From Candidatus Krumholzibacteriota bacterium (GTDB taxonomy: Bacteria > Krumholzibacteriota > Krumholzibacteriia > LZORAL124-64-63), in contig JAJRZA010000045.1 in NCBI GenBank assembly GCA_024275485.1, positions 1 through 64,000 on the forward strand: a stretch of DNA of 64,000 nucleotides. Direction: 5' to 3'. Within the stretch, counting starts at the first letter, position 1; each line of letters starts with the position of its first letter. This document shows, in pieces, positions 19,301-26,959 of the stretch. Below the pieces are notes generated by a model. It searched no databases and had not been told where the DNA came from. It saw only the letters and a program-made list of their open reading frames with translations. Position numbers and translations under genes: made by a program.

Positions 19301-19474
19301 GAATATTACCCCATGGCCAGGGCCATTAGTGGTGGACTGGCGTCCAGCACATTACTGACCCTGTTGGTCCTTCCAACCTACTACAGGTTGGCAACCTTGG
19401 GAGTTGATTGGTTGCAGTCCGGACGTCGAGATTGGGCAATATTTCGCTCTCAGAAGCGTCTGACTGCAAATTAG
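16382..19474 (+). CDS. RND efflux pump, second copy (intact)
   Basis: The 1030-residue protein is a full-length AcrB/HAE1-type pump with both porter domains and twelve helices (LGVGMLVDNAVVVLESIHRR in the first half, GVVVNNGIVLIDHINNRR in the second). It begins on the base after the previous stop codon, and GGGGAGGA overlaps the end of that gene, so the two are translationally coupled. It is not a recent duplicate: the porter regions differ clearly from the first pump. Adjacent unlike RND genes sharing one adaptor resemble MdtBC-style heteromeric pumps, which is an inference. The substrate is unknown. Confidence 0.93.
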   Translation: MWLTYFALRRPVTLAMVLVSVVLLGAVSILKLPLDFLPRVEFPLIAIFIPYQNGLPTENEKEIVRPIEEVLATLGGVESIRSFSDADAIQVVVMFDWGRDVNLLRMEVKERIDQIRGELPEDIQQIMLLTFNTNDIPIIEGRISAKGRDLSESWDLLDQKIIAPLQRISGVGRVMIDGVNPTQVSVYLLFDKIMEYNVDVGNLFRELQAANVELTVGRITDQGLRYDVRTVSGLNGVEDLKELPISANGLKLKDVADVVYGAPALSYGRILNQEPAIAFMVQKASGFNTVEVCRAVEAELERINQDPALEGINSFTFFNQADQITDSLKSLLQGGFLGSVLAIAILYLFLRRLSMTLVVSVAIPISILGTTIFLFLTGGSLNVLSMMGLMLGVGMLVDNAVVVLESIHRRQHLGASPVAAAARGTKEVGRAIVASTLTTIIVFAPIVLSKADEMTVWLGEVGITISVTLIFSLLVSLTLIPALSIRLTRSKGSEEMADARWLKGLKMRYLGVLSWTALKHPLITVLVIMPLILLGTGFAMKITNFKPDVESDQGIQRESLYIGFEFSDPVDKKTAKVCVQKVVDFLENRRDELGVKDIYAFYGAGGAGTTIFFSQGVVNTKFYQEVREDLRESLPQQAGVVYRFGGDEGQESGAKTFSVTISGEETEFLEGFVEEAKRRLASIEGVGDLKSDNDNGKAEIRIQVDPDQAGRFGISPQAISEIMALTYRGVMLPRLQTGEKEIDMIVSLAPDDTESLENMALLTVGSINGQSVQLGQVADFHFGVSPERIFRRDQKSGITINGTWEGENLDEVLDTIGPLLDGMDLPLGYDWNFGSEIVRAQQQQNEMGINMLLALACVFFVMASLFESLLYPLVVMGTVPFASLGVFWLMMATGTPFNMMAMIGVVILIGVVVNNGIVLIDHINNRRGAGLSLDNAIMDACRDRLRPILMTAGTTILGLSPLAVFHSAHVAGAEYYPMARAISGGLASSTLLTLLVLPTYYRLATLGVDWLQSGRRDWAIFRSQKRLTAN

Positions 19475-19499
19475 GAAATTGCAAATGAGTATTAATTCA

Positions 19500-19528
19500 T
19501 TGCGTGGTTAGGTGTGTCGATCTATCAT
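19500..19528 (+). promoter_or_regulatory. Candidate sigma-70 promoter
   Basis: TTGCGT (19500-19505) and TATCAT (19523-19528) with a 17-base spacer lie about 110 bases before the NYN gene. A GC-rich hairpin (GGCCGG/CCGGCC, 19594-19609) lies in the resulting leader. Confidence 0.35.
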
Positions 19529-19639
19529 TCCGTTAGCAAAAGGAGTGCCGGGCGTATTCCCACGCCCCGCAATGCCTGTTCACTCGCCTAGCCGGCCGGC
19601 TCACCGGCCCGATGTCATGTTAATAAAGGTGATGCGAAA

Positions 19640-20254
19640 ATGTACACCCCTAGCCCCAGTGATCGTGTAGCCATTTTCATTGATGGTGAAAACATTCATT
19701 ACAGCGCCAAGCATTTGAATATGCGCTTGGACTACCTAAAACTTTGCAGAAAGCTGGCCGGTCCCCGGCGTTTGGTGCGATCCTACTTTTACACTGCAGT
19801 GAGCAGTCAGTCCGAAGGCAAGATCGATTTCATTAACTTCCTGCGGCTGAACGGCTTCAAGGTCGTCATCAAGGAAATCAAGAGTTTCAATGAGACGGAA
19901 CAGGGCGGGCGCAGCGTGCGCAGCAGCCTGGACATGGAAATGGCCATTGACGCGTTGGAACTGTCTCCCAAGCTTGACTCGGTGATTTTGTGCACCGGTG
20001 ACGGCGACTTCCGGGCCCTGGTCGACGCCCTCGGCCGCCGCGGTCTGCACGTGGAAATCTGCGCTCTGCGCGAGATGACCAGTACCGACCTGATAGCAAC
20101 TGCGGATCGCTACACCGATCTTGCGTCCCTGAAGGATGAAGTTGCCTTGGCTGGTAGCCCCCCCCCACCGCGGGGTATTAAAAACGAACTGCCACCGGCC
20201 GACAACGACGACTTCAATACGTTCAAGGTTCAGGACACCAGTTTCGATTTTTAA
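19640..20254 (+). CDS. NYN domain (LabA/DUF88) nuclease-like protein
   Basis: The 204-residue protein is a NYN/PIN-fold protein. It shows the acidic positions expected for metal-dependent RNA cleavage: FIDGEN near residue 15, SLDMEMAID in the middle and TGDGDF near residue 120. Proteins of this family are thought to act as ribonucleases or RNA-processing factors. The C-terminal tail (about 170-204) is proline- and acid-rich and probably disordered. It stands alone between a candidate promoter and a strong terminator, so it is probably transcribed by itself. The physiological RNA target is unknown. Confidence 0.88.
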   Translation: MYTPSPSDRVAIFIDGENIHYSAKHLNMRLDYLKLCRKLAGPRRLVRSYFYTAVSSQSEGKIDFINFLRLNGFKVVIKEIKSFNETEQGGRSVRSSLDMEMAIDALELSPKLDSVILCTGDGDFRALVDALGRRGLHVEICALREMTSTDLIATADRYTDLASLKDEVALAGSPPPPRGIKNELPPADNDDFNTFKVQDTSFDF

Positions 20255-20312
20255 CCCGGGCTTCGGTCCTTCGGGATTGAACGACGGATTTGAAGTCGGT
20301 TAGTAAATATAG

Positions 20313-20344
20313 GCGCCGACCCTGTCAGGGGGTCGGCGTCTTTT
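20313..20344. terminator. Rho-independent terminator
   Basis: A ten-pair stem (GCGCCGACCC with GGGTCGGCGT, last pair G-U) and a TTTT tail follow the NYN gene and face the convergent aminotransferase gene. Confidence 0.88.
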
Positions 20345-20357
20345 ATGCCCCGGGAGA

Positions 20358-21221
20358 CTACGGCGAGGTCATGGCCTGGCGATACCACTGACGAATCTGC
20401 ATGGTGATTGGTCCTGGCGATTTTTGGCCCACTGGTTGATCATCGATGCAGATCACTGGGATAATCTCCCTGATGCTGTTGCATAAAAACACTTCTTGGG
20501 CGGTTTTCAGGTCCTTCAGGGAAAGGTCGACTTCACGGCAGGTCAGGCCGTTTATCCTGGCCAGATCCATTATCATCTGCCGGGTGCAGCCCGCCAAAAT
20601 GCGTCCATTGTTTTTCGGCGTAACTATTTCCGATGATCGGCAAGCGAAGACGCTGCTCATGGCTGCTTCGGAGATGATCCCATCATCATCAAACATTATG
20701 GCTTCACCACAAAATTGGCGCCGGGCTCGGCGCAACGCCATCAACGAAGGCAGAAAATTGAGGGATTTGAGATCCGGTCGGCAGCGTCGTCCATACTCGG
20801 GTCCGAGAGTGATGACCTTGATACCGTTGGCAATCTCGTCATCAAAACCCCGGGGTAGGGGACTGATGGTCAACAGCAGGGTGGATGGCTGCCCGGTGGC
20901 AGGGGAAATGGGCATGGGGTGATCCGGATCACCACCGCGAGTTAGGGTGATGCGCAACCGGGCAGCGCATCTTTCAACCCGATTCTTCTCCACCAGGCGG
21001 CCGACTATGGTTTGTACTTCCTGCAGGGTGGTCGAAAATGAAATATCCAGCTCTGCAGACTGGACAACCAACCTCTTCCAGTGGCTTTCAAGATCTGCGG
21101 CAACCCCGTTGTTCAGGCGCAGAGTTGTAAAAACACCTTCCCCAAAGAGAAAACCAGCATCCCAAATGGAAATGCACGCCTGGTTGTCGTCAACAAAATT
21201 GCCGTTCAGATAAACAATCAT
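20358..21221 (-). CDS. Class IV PLP-dependent aminotransferase
   Basis: The 287-residue enzyme is a fold-type IV PLP protein, the group that includes branched-chain aminotransferase, D-amino-acid aminotransferase and aminodeoxychorismate lyase (PabC). The N-terminus (YLNGNFV, DAGFLFGEGVFTTLR), the PLP-binding lysine in DLKSLNFL, and the EAAMSSVF and LAGCTR motifs are in the right order. Its length suits all three subgroups. The DLKSLNFL context and lack of folate genes nearby leave the exact reaction open. A terminator lies between its stop codon and the convergent NYN gene. Its start is 53 bp from the TPR gene upstream, with which it may be co-transcribed. Confidence 0.88.
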   Translation of the reverse strand: MIVYLNGNFVDDNQACISIWDAGFLFGEGVFTTLRLNNGVAADLESHWKRLVVQSAELDISFSTTLQEVQTIVGRLVEKNRVERCAARLRITLTRGGDPDHPMPISPATGQPSTLLLTISPLPRGFDDEIANGIKVITLGPEYGRRCRPDLKSLNFLPSLMALRRARRQFCGEAIMFDDDGIISEAAMSSVFACRSSEIVTPKNNGRILAGCTRQMIMDLARINGLTCREVDLSLKDLKTAQEVFLCNSIREIIPVICIDDQPVGQKSPGPITMQIRQWYRQAMTSP

Positions 21222-21274
21222 GGATCAGAGAATCACACATGGGGCGATCCCCTTCAAGCCAGAAATCGGGTGGG

Positions 21275-22009
21275 CTATGCCAGAGCCGAACGGGCCTGAA
21301 CCAATCGACCCAATTCCGTGCGGGTCTGGGTGTTGTCCCCGTCGGTGCCGATGAGGGTTTCGGCCACGCGGCTGGCCTTGTCGATGGCCTCGCGGCAGCC
21401 ACTGCTGAGCAATTCCAGCAACTTGCGCCGAACTTCAATGGAGCTGTTGTGCAGGAGGAATTCCTCACACAGGGACACGGCCATGGGACCGTCGCCACCA
21501 CTTTGTTCCACATCCACCAAATTCAAGAGGGCATTGGTGTAGGTGGGGTCGGCTTGGATCGCTTTTTGGAAGTATTGGCGGGCAGTGGCCAAATGACCCT
21601 GCATGAAATCCATGACTCCCAAATTGTTGAGAGTGCCTGCATCCGTTGGAGAGGCAGCCAGAACCACAAGAAAATCTTCGCGGGCGGCGTCGAATTTCTC
21701 CTGCCGACTACGCACGACGCCCCGGTTGTAGTGAACATCCACGTTGTCGGGCAGGATGGTGATGACCTGGTTGAAACACTCTTCGGCCTTTTCATTTTCG
21801 CCGAGGGCCGAATACATGGCTCCCAGATTGTTGTGACCTTCGGGTCGGTCCGGATAAGCCGACACAACCTGTTCGAACTTTTGCAGGGCGGCCATCAGGT
21901 CGCCTTCTTCCAGGGCGGTTCGTCCCTGTTCAACAAGTGACGTCATTTCCTGGGATGAAGCAGGAGTTGTTTTCCGGGATTGTCGGGCTGAATGGGTGAC
22001 GGTGGTCAT
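21275..22009 (-). CDS. Tetratricopeptide repeat protein
   Basis: This 244-residue protein is made mostly of TPR units from about residue 22 to 180 (for example AALQKFEQVVSAYPDRPEG, AEECFNQVITILPDNVD and ARQYFQKAIQADPTY), with a less regular helical tail. There is no signal peptide or membrane segment, so it is probably cytoplasmic. TPR proteins mediate protein-protein contacts; no partner is evident here. The start ATG at 22009 is preceded on its strand by GGGAGTGG. Confidence 0.85.
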   Translation of the reverse strand: MTTVTHSARQSRKTTPASSQEMTSLVEQGRTALEEGDLMAALQKFEQVVSAYPDRPEGHNNLGAMYSALGENEKAEECFNQVITILPDNVDVHYNRGVVRSRQEKFDAAREDFLVVLAASPTDAGTLNNLGVMDFMQGHLATARQYFQKAIQADPTYTNALLNLVDVEQSGGDGPMAVSLCEEFLLHNSSIEVRRKLLELLSSGCREAIDKASRVAETLIGTDGDNTQTRTELGRLVQARSALA

Positions 22010-22407
22010 GGTCCACTCCCTGAGTTGGTAACAGCAGCGGGCCAGGTCATTGAAAATCCCAACTGCTTGGCTTTTCGGTTTCGATCAACACAAGCAACCA
22101 TTGTGCCGGGAATTATTGAAGGGATAAAAAACGTTTTTGTTGCGAAATTACGACCTGGCGGTGGTGATGACGGTATTAACCCTTTTGATGATGTCGGCAA
22201 TACACTTTGTCAACGCAGGTATTCCTGGTACCTCGTGGCCAGAAAACAGCCAATAGTGCCGGGTTTTCGACTCTATCAAATATGATTGTTGACAGGTTGG
22301 CAGTGACTGTTATTTTTGCAACAAATTCAATCCGGTGATCCTGGAATGCATATTCATTTTCCAGATGGCCGGACCGAGGATGGTTCGAATCCCCTTAGGG
22401 AGTCTTC
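22010..22407. other. Intergenic region between divergent TPR gene and nuo operon
   Basis: This 398-bp region has no convincing gene. It should hold the minus-strand TPR promoter and the nuo promoter. The only element I can support is the -35/-10 pair listed separately at 22289-22316, which leaves a leader of roughly 85 nt before nuoA. Confidence 0.5.
22289..22316 (+). promoter_or_regulatory. Candidate sigma-70 promoter of the nuo operon
   Basis: A perfect TTGACA at 22289-22294 and TATTTT at 22311-22316 are separated by 16 bases, about 90 bases before nuoA. Confidence 0.5.
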
Positions 22408-22779
22408 ATGTTCGAGCAATTCATACCGGTGATTCTTGTAGTGGCGGTGGCCATGGCATTTTCTGGTCTTTTCCTGGGTCTGAGTTTTTGGCTGGGGCCA
22501 AAAAATCCTTCCGCCGTCAAAAATTCCACCTACGAGTGTGGTATCCCCGTGCGAGGCTCCACCCAGATCCGTTTCTTTGTGCGGTTCTTCCTGGTGGCGC
22601 TCTTTTTCCTCCTCTTTGACCTGGAAGCCGTATTTCTCTATCCCTGGGTGTTGATGTACAATCAGTTGGTGGCCGATGGACAAGCGGTCTTCGCCCTCGG
22701 TGAAATGGGGGCCTTTCTGGCCGTGCTTCTGGTTGGTTTTATCTACATCTGGAAGAAAGGTGGGCTCGAATGGCAGTAG
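22408..22779 (+). CDS. nuoA: NADH-quinone oxidoreductase subunit A
   Basis: This 123-residue membrane subunit of complex I has three hydrophobic helices. Between the first and second is the family loop with the conserved Cys (STYECGIPVRGS) and the FDLEAVFLYPW segment. It sits at the junction of the membrane and peripheral arms. AGGGAG lies five bases before the ATG. It is the first gene of the complete nuo operon and overlaps nuoB by 10 bp. Confidence 0.97.
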   Translation: MFEQFIPVILVVAVAMAFSGLFLGLSFWLGPKNPSAVKNSTYECGIPVRGSTQIRFFVRFFLVALFFLLFDLEAVFLYPWVLMYNQLVADGQAVFALGEMGAFLAVLLVGFIYIWKKGGLEWQ

Positions 22780-23279
22780 ACCTCGAAAGCCCAAGCAATT
22801 TCATCACCACGCGGCTACGCCAGGCAGTCAATTGGGGGCGGAAATACAGTTTATGGCCCCTTCCGTTTGGCGTGGCATGTTGCGCCATCGAGTTCATGAG
22901 CACCGTTTCATCTTACAACGATATCAGTCGTTTTGGGGCTGAATTGGTGCGCTTCTCGCCTCGGCAGAGTGATCTGATGATCATCGCAGGTACCATCAGC
23001 TACAAACAGGCCCCCATTCTGAAGACGATCTACGAGCAAATGGCCGACCCCAAGTGGGTTATTGCCATGGGTGCGTGTGCCAGCAGTGGTGGGTTTTACA
23101 ACAACTACAGCACCCTGCAGGGTGCCGACCACGTCATCCCGGTGGATGTCTATGTGGCCGGGTGCCCGCCAACTCCTGAAAACCTTATGTTCGCCCTGAC
23201 CCAGATTCAGGAAAAGGTTGAGAAGGAAGGGTTCCAGCCCGCAGCCGCACGGCACACCGGGCTTGTCCAAGAGGGATAG
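22770..23279 (+). CDS. nuoB: NADH-quinone oxidoreductase subunit B
   Basis: The 169-residue peripheral subunit carries the terminal N2 [4Fe-4S] cluster that passes electrons to quinone. All four ligands are present: the tandem Cys37-Cys38 (GVACCAIEFM), Cys103 (GACASSGG) and Cys132 (VAGCPPTPE). Length and motif order are normal. It overlaps nuoA by 10 bp, and nuoCD follows after 54 bp. Confidence 0.98.
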   Translation: MAVDLESPSNFITTRLRQAVNWGRKYSLWPLPFGVACCAIEFMSTVSSYNDISRFGAELVRFSPRQSDLMIIAGTISYKQAPILKTIYEQMADPKWVIAMGACASSGGFYNNYSTLQGADHVIPVDVYVAGCPPTPENLMFALTQIQEKVEKEGFQPAAARHTGLVQEG

Positions 23280-23333
23280 GATTTTCTTCAGACCAACGAA
23301 GCCGCCTTCGGTTTCGTTTGAGGACGGGAAAAG

Positions 23334-25055
23334 ATGAGCCAGAAGCTGGTCGAAAGACTGCAGCAGGAATTTGGTGCAGACATACTCGCTGCCGGTGGCA
23401 TGCATGGTGATGAAACCATCACCGTGTCACCGGACAAGGTTGTCGGTGTGTTGACGCACTTGCGGGACAAGGAGGGTTGCGAGCAACTCTCCGATTTGGT
23501 GGGTGTGGACTATCCGGATCGTGACAGGCGTTTCGAAGTCAATTACCTCATGCGTTCCTGGAAAAACAACCAACGTCTGGTCGTTAAGGTTGAGGTTGAG
23601 GATGGCGATGCAATTCCAACTGTTGCCGGTATTTACCGATCAGCCAACTGGCATGAACGTGAAGTTTACGATCTGTACGGCATCCAATTCAGCGGGCATC
23701 CCGATCTGCGCCGGATCCTGACCCATCATCAGTTTGAGGGCCATGCTTTGCGCAAGGACTACCCCATTGAGCGCGGCCAGGAATGCAAAGTCCCGGAGAA
23801 GCTTTTCACCGATGAAAGCCTGGAACTGGCCGCCCGGCGTGCCAACGACCTGAGCACCGAGCTCGGTGGTGTGGTGGATGAAGTCTACCCCAGTGATTTG
23901 CTGACGGTGAACCTTGGGCCGAGTCACCCGGCCATGCATGGGGCCCTGCGTGTTGAGGTTTTGCTCGACGGCGAAACCATCCTCGAAAGCAAGACCGAGA
24001 TCGGGTACATCCATCGTTGCTTCGAAAAAGAGGCCGAGGATCATACCTGGGCCCAGGTCATGCCCTACACCGACCGTTTGAACTATTGCTCGGCCATGAC
24101 CAACAACAGCATCTATGCCTCGGCCGTTGAAAAAATGTTGGGGGTGGAGATAACTCCGCGGGCCCAGGCCATCCGGGTCATCGTCAGCGAGTTGGGCAGG
24201 ATCATCGACCACCTGGTTTGCGTTTGCGCCAATCTGGTGGATATCGGGGCGTTGACCAACTACTGGTACTTGTACAACGTGCGCGAAAGCATCTACCAAA
24301 GCCTGGAAAAGCTATGTGGCAGTCGGTTGACCACCAATTATGCACGCATCGGCGGCATGAGCCACGACTTGTACGATGGCTTCGAAGCTGAAATCCGCCA
24401 AAAGATGGAAGAGTTGGTCCAGGGCACCGACGACGTGATGAAACTCATTGCGCGCAATCGAATTTTTCTGGACCGCACCGTCGATGTGGGAATCATCAGT
24501 CAGGAAGATGCCCTCAGCTTTGGTTTTACCGGGCCCTGTTTACGAGCCACCGGGTTGGCCTACGATCTGCGCAAGCACGCTCCCTACTGGGGATACGAGA
24601 ACTACGATTTCGATATTCCCACCGGAACAAACGGCGATACCCATGACCGCATCCTGGTTCGCATGGCGGAGATGGTGCAGAGCCGGCGGATTGTCGAACA
24701 GGCTCTGGAAAATTTGCCGGACGGCCCTCTCAATATTGAGGACCATGCAATTATTCTTCCGCCCAAGGAAAAGGTGTATGGCAGCATCGAGGGCGTGATG
24801 AACCAGTTCAAGTTGATCTCCGAAGGCATTCTGGTTCCTGCAGGTGCTGGTTACGGGTTTGGTGAGGGAGCCAACGGCGAGCTGGGTTTCTATTGCATCA
24901 GCGATGGCTCAGGCAATCCCTACCGCCTGAAGGTGCGGCCGCCCTGCTTCCCGATCTTTTCGGCCTTCAGTCATCTCGTCGACGGCGGGATGGTGCCCGA
25001 TGCCATTGCTACCCTGGGAAGTTTGAACATCATCGCCGGCGAGTTGGACCGCTGA
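23334..25055 (+). CDS. nuoCD: NADH-quinone oxidoreductase fused subunits C and D
   Basis: The 573-residue protein joins the 30-kDa NuoC module (about 1-175, with WHEREVYDLYGI and HPDLRRIL) to the 49-kDa NuoD module (about 183-573, with NLGPSHPAMHG, IGYIHRCFEK and DPCFS-like C-terminal features). NuoD forms the quinone pocket beside the N2 cluster. Fusion of C and D is also known in E. coli and several other phyla, so it is not abnormal. AGGACGGGAAAAG precedes the start. It lies between nuoB and nuoE in the operon. Confidence 0.97.
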   Translation: MSQKLVERLQQEFGADILAAGGMHGDETITVSPDKVVGVLTHLRDKEGCEQLSDLVGVDYPDRDRRFEVNYLMRSWKNNQRLVVKVEVEDGDAIPTVAGIYRSANWHEREVYDLYGIQFSGHPDLRRILTHHQFEGHALRKDYPIERGQECKVPEKLFTDESLELAARRANDLSTELGGVVDEVYPSDLLTVNLGPSHPAMHGALRVEVLLDGETILESKTEIGYIHRCFEKEAEDHTWAQVMPYTDRLNYCSAMTNNSIYASAVEKMLGVEITPRAQAIRVIVSELGRIIDHLVCVCANLVDIGALTNYWYLYNVRESIYQSLEKLCGSRLTTNYARIGGMSHDLYDGFEAEIRQKMEELVQGTDDVMKLIARNRIFLDRTVDVGIISQEDALSFGFTGPCLRATGLAYDLRKHAPYWGYENYDFDIPTGTNGDTHDRILVRMAEMVQSRRIVEQALENLPDGPLNIEDHAIILPPKEKVYGSIEGVMNQFKLISEGILVPAGAGYGFGEGANGELGFYCISDGSGNPYRLKVRPPCFPIFSAFSHLVDGGMVPDAIATLGSLNIIAGELDR

Positions 25056-25106
25056 ACGGCCAGAACCGAAAACTGGGCTTTTTACAGCTTCTGGAAGGTT
25101 TGATTG

Positions 25107-25646
25107 ATGAGCAAGTCGCTGGAACAAACGGAATTCAAACTGTCGGTGGAAACTCTGGCAAAAATCGACGGGTATATTGAACAATACCCCACGAAGGCCA
25201 GCGCCTTGATGCCCTGCATTTGGGCCATCATCGATGAGTTGAACCATGTGCCCCTTGCCGGAGTGGATTTACTGGCTGAAAAGCTTGATATCAGCAAGGC
25301 CCGGGTGCATGAGGTGCTGACTTTCTACACCATGTACCGCACCGAACCCCAGGCCGATCATGTACTGCAGGTGTGTCACAACATCAGTTGCCACATCATG
25401 GGTGCTCGTGGGGTGATTGCGCACCTGGAGAAAAAACTGGGCGTGCGCATGGGGGTAAATACTCCGGATGGAAAATTCCGTCTTGAGGGTGCCGAATGCC
25501 TGGGAGCTTGTGGGCACGGACCGGTTCTGCAACTGGGAAAACACCTGCACGAATACCTGACCATCGAAAAAATCGACGCCATGTTGGATGATTTCAAGCG
25601 GGGCGATATTCCCCGGGCCGACACTGACCGGAAACTGGAGGACTAA
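25107..25646 (+). CDS. nuoE: NADH-quinone oxidoreductase subunit E
   Basis: This 179-residue thioredoxin-like [2Fe-2S] subunit of the NADH-dehydrogenase arm binds cluster N1a through Cys90, Cys95, Cys131 and Cys135 (CHNISC and CLGAC motifs). An N-terminal helical part precedes the ferredoxin fold, as usual. The ATG at 25107 is used; a TTG one codon earlier is possible. It lies 51 bp after nuoCD and two bases before the GTG of nuoF. Confidence 0.97.
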   Translation: MSKSLEQTEFKLSVETLAKIDGYIEQYPTKASALMPCIWAIIDELNHVPLAGVDLLAEKLDISKARVHEVLTFYTMYRTEPQADHVLQVCHNISCHIMGARGVIAHLEKKLGVRMGVNTPDGKFRLEGAECLGACGHGPVLQLGKHLHEYLTIEKIDAMLDDFKRGDIPRADTDRKLED

Positions 25647-25648
25647 GG

Positions 25649-26953
25649 GTGGCCAAAAGCGAACATCAAATCCTCTCGGCCCGGTTCGGGCGCAACGACG
25701 GACACAAGCTGTCCGTTTATGAAAGCGAGGGTGGCTACCGTGCCCTGCGCATGGTACTCGGCGGCATGAAACCCTCCGAGGTGCGTGAAGTCGTCAAGGA
25801 ATCGGGCCTGCGTGGTCGTGGCGGCGCTGGTTTCCCCACCGGTGTGAAGTGGGGTTTTGTACCCCAGGATGCCGACCAGGTTTATTTCTTTGTCAACGCC
25901 GACGAGAGCGAACCCGGTACGTTCAAGGATCGCTATCTGCTGGACTATGATCCGCATCAGACCCTCGAAGGCACCATCATCAGCTGCTTCGCTGTGAACG
26001 CGAGTCTGGCCTACATCTACATCCGTGGCGAATTCGGTTGGTTGATAGACCGGGTCCAGACCGCAGTGGATGAAGCCTATGCCGCGGGTTTCCTGGGCAA
26101 GAACATCCTGGGTAGCGGTTTCGATCTGGAGATGATCGTGCACAAGGGTGCCGGTGCCTATATTTGTGGTGAAGAGACCGGTTTGATCAACTCGGTCGAA
26201 GGCCTCAAGGGCCAGCCCAGCATCAAGCCTCCGTTCCCGGCGGTGTCCGGGTTCCTGGAAAAACCTACTATCGTCAACAATGTCGAATCGGTGGCTTCAG
26301 TGCCCTGGATCATGAACAACGGTGCGGCCGCCTATCACGCCATCGGTACAGAAAAAAGCTGCGGCACCAAGTTGTGGTCCGTCAGTGGCCCGGTGAAAAA
26401 TCCTGGTGTGTATGAAATTCCCCTGGGTATGCCTTTCCGTGAGTTTTTCAACGACTGCCTCGGCGGCATGGCCGATGGCGAAGTTTTGAAGGCTGTCATC
26501 GCAGGTGGATCTTCGGTGCCGGTGTTGCCGGCGGCTGAAATCATGGATGTCCCCCTGGACTACGAATCCCTTGGACAGGCCGGCACCATGCTCGGTAGCG
26601 GGGGCATGATCATCATCCCCGAGAGCAGCTACATGGTGGAGCTCATCCAGGTGTTGATGCACTTTTACTTCGACGAAAGCTGTGGCCAATGCACACCTTG
26701 TCGCGAGGGCACAGGCTGGTTGCACCGGATCGTCAAAAAACTGCGCAGTGGTGAAGGTACCGCCGCGGACCTCGACCTGATCGAACATGTTTGCGATGGC
26801 ATGGCCGGTTTGACCATCTGCCCCCTCGCTGATGCCGCGGTGATGCCCATTCGCAGTTTCCTTGAAAAGTTCCGCCCCGAATTTGAAGCCCTTATTCAGG
26901 AGACCGCGCCGGCTGAGCCCACCAGTCGCTGGCCGCGGGGCGAGCAGGAGTAA
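25649..26953 (+). CDS. nuoF: NADH-quinone oxidoreductase subunit F
   Basis: The 434-residue subunit binds NADH and FMN and holds the N3 [4Fe-4S] cluster. The glycine-rich nucleotide site is GLRGRGGAGFPTGVKW, and FMN contacts are expected around VNADESEPGTFKDR. The cluster ligands are Cys345, Cys348, Cys351 and Cys391 (CGQCTPC, TICPL). Translation starts at GTG 25649 after GGAGG. The six-base gap to nuoG suggests coupled translation. Confidence 0.97.
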   Translation: MAKSEHQILSARFGRNDGHKLSVYESEGGYRALRMVLGGMKPSEVREVVKESGLRGRGGAGFPTGVKWGFVPQDADQVYFFVNADESEPGTFKDRYLLDYDPHQTLEGTIISCFAVNASLAYIYIRGEFGWLIDRVQTAVDEAYAAGFLGKNILGSGFDLEMIVHKGAGAYICGEETGLINSVEGLKGQPSIKPPFPAVSGFLEKPTIVNNVESVASVPWIMNNGAAAYHAIGTEKSCGTKLWSVSGPVKNPGVYEIPLGMPFREFFNDCLGGMADGEVLKAVIAGGSSVPVLPAAEIMDVPLDYESLGQAGTMLGSGGMIIIPESSYMVELIQVLMHFYFDESCGQCTPCREGTGWLHRIVKKLRSGEGTAADLDLIEHVCDGMAGLTICPLADAAVMPIRSFLEKFRPEFEALIQETAPAEPTSRWPRGEQE

Positions 26954-26959
26954 CAGGAC

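Noticed and set aside
21992-22285. 97-residue plus-strand frame between the TPR gene and nuoA
   Set aside because: It has no Shine-Dalgarno sequence or recognisable motif and overlaps the TPR gene's start.
22378-22403. GGTTCGAATCCCC resembling a tRNA T-arm just before nuoA
   Set aside because: The five-base T-stem does not pair, no anticodon or D-arm lies upstream, and no CCA end follows.
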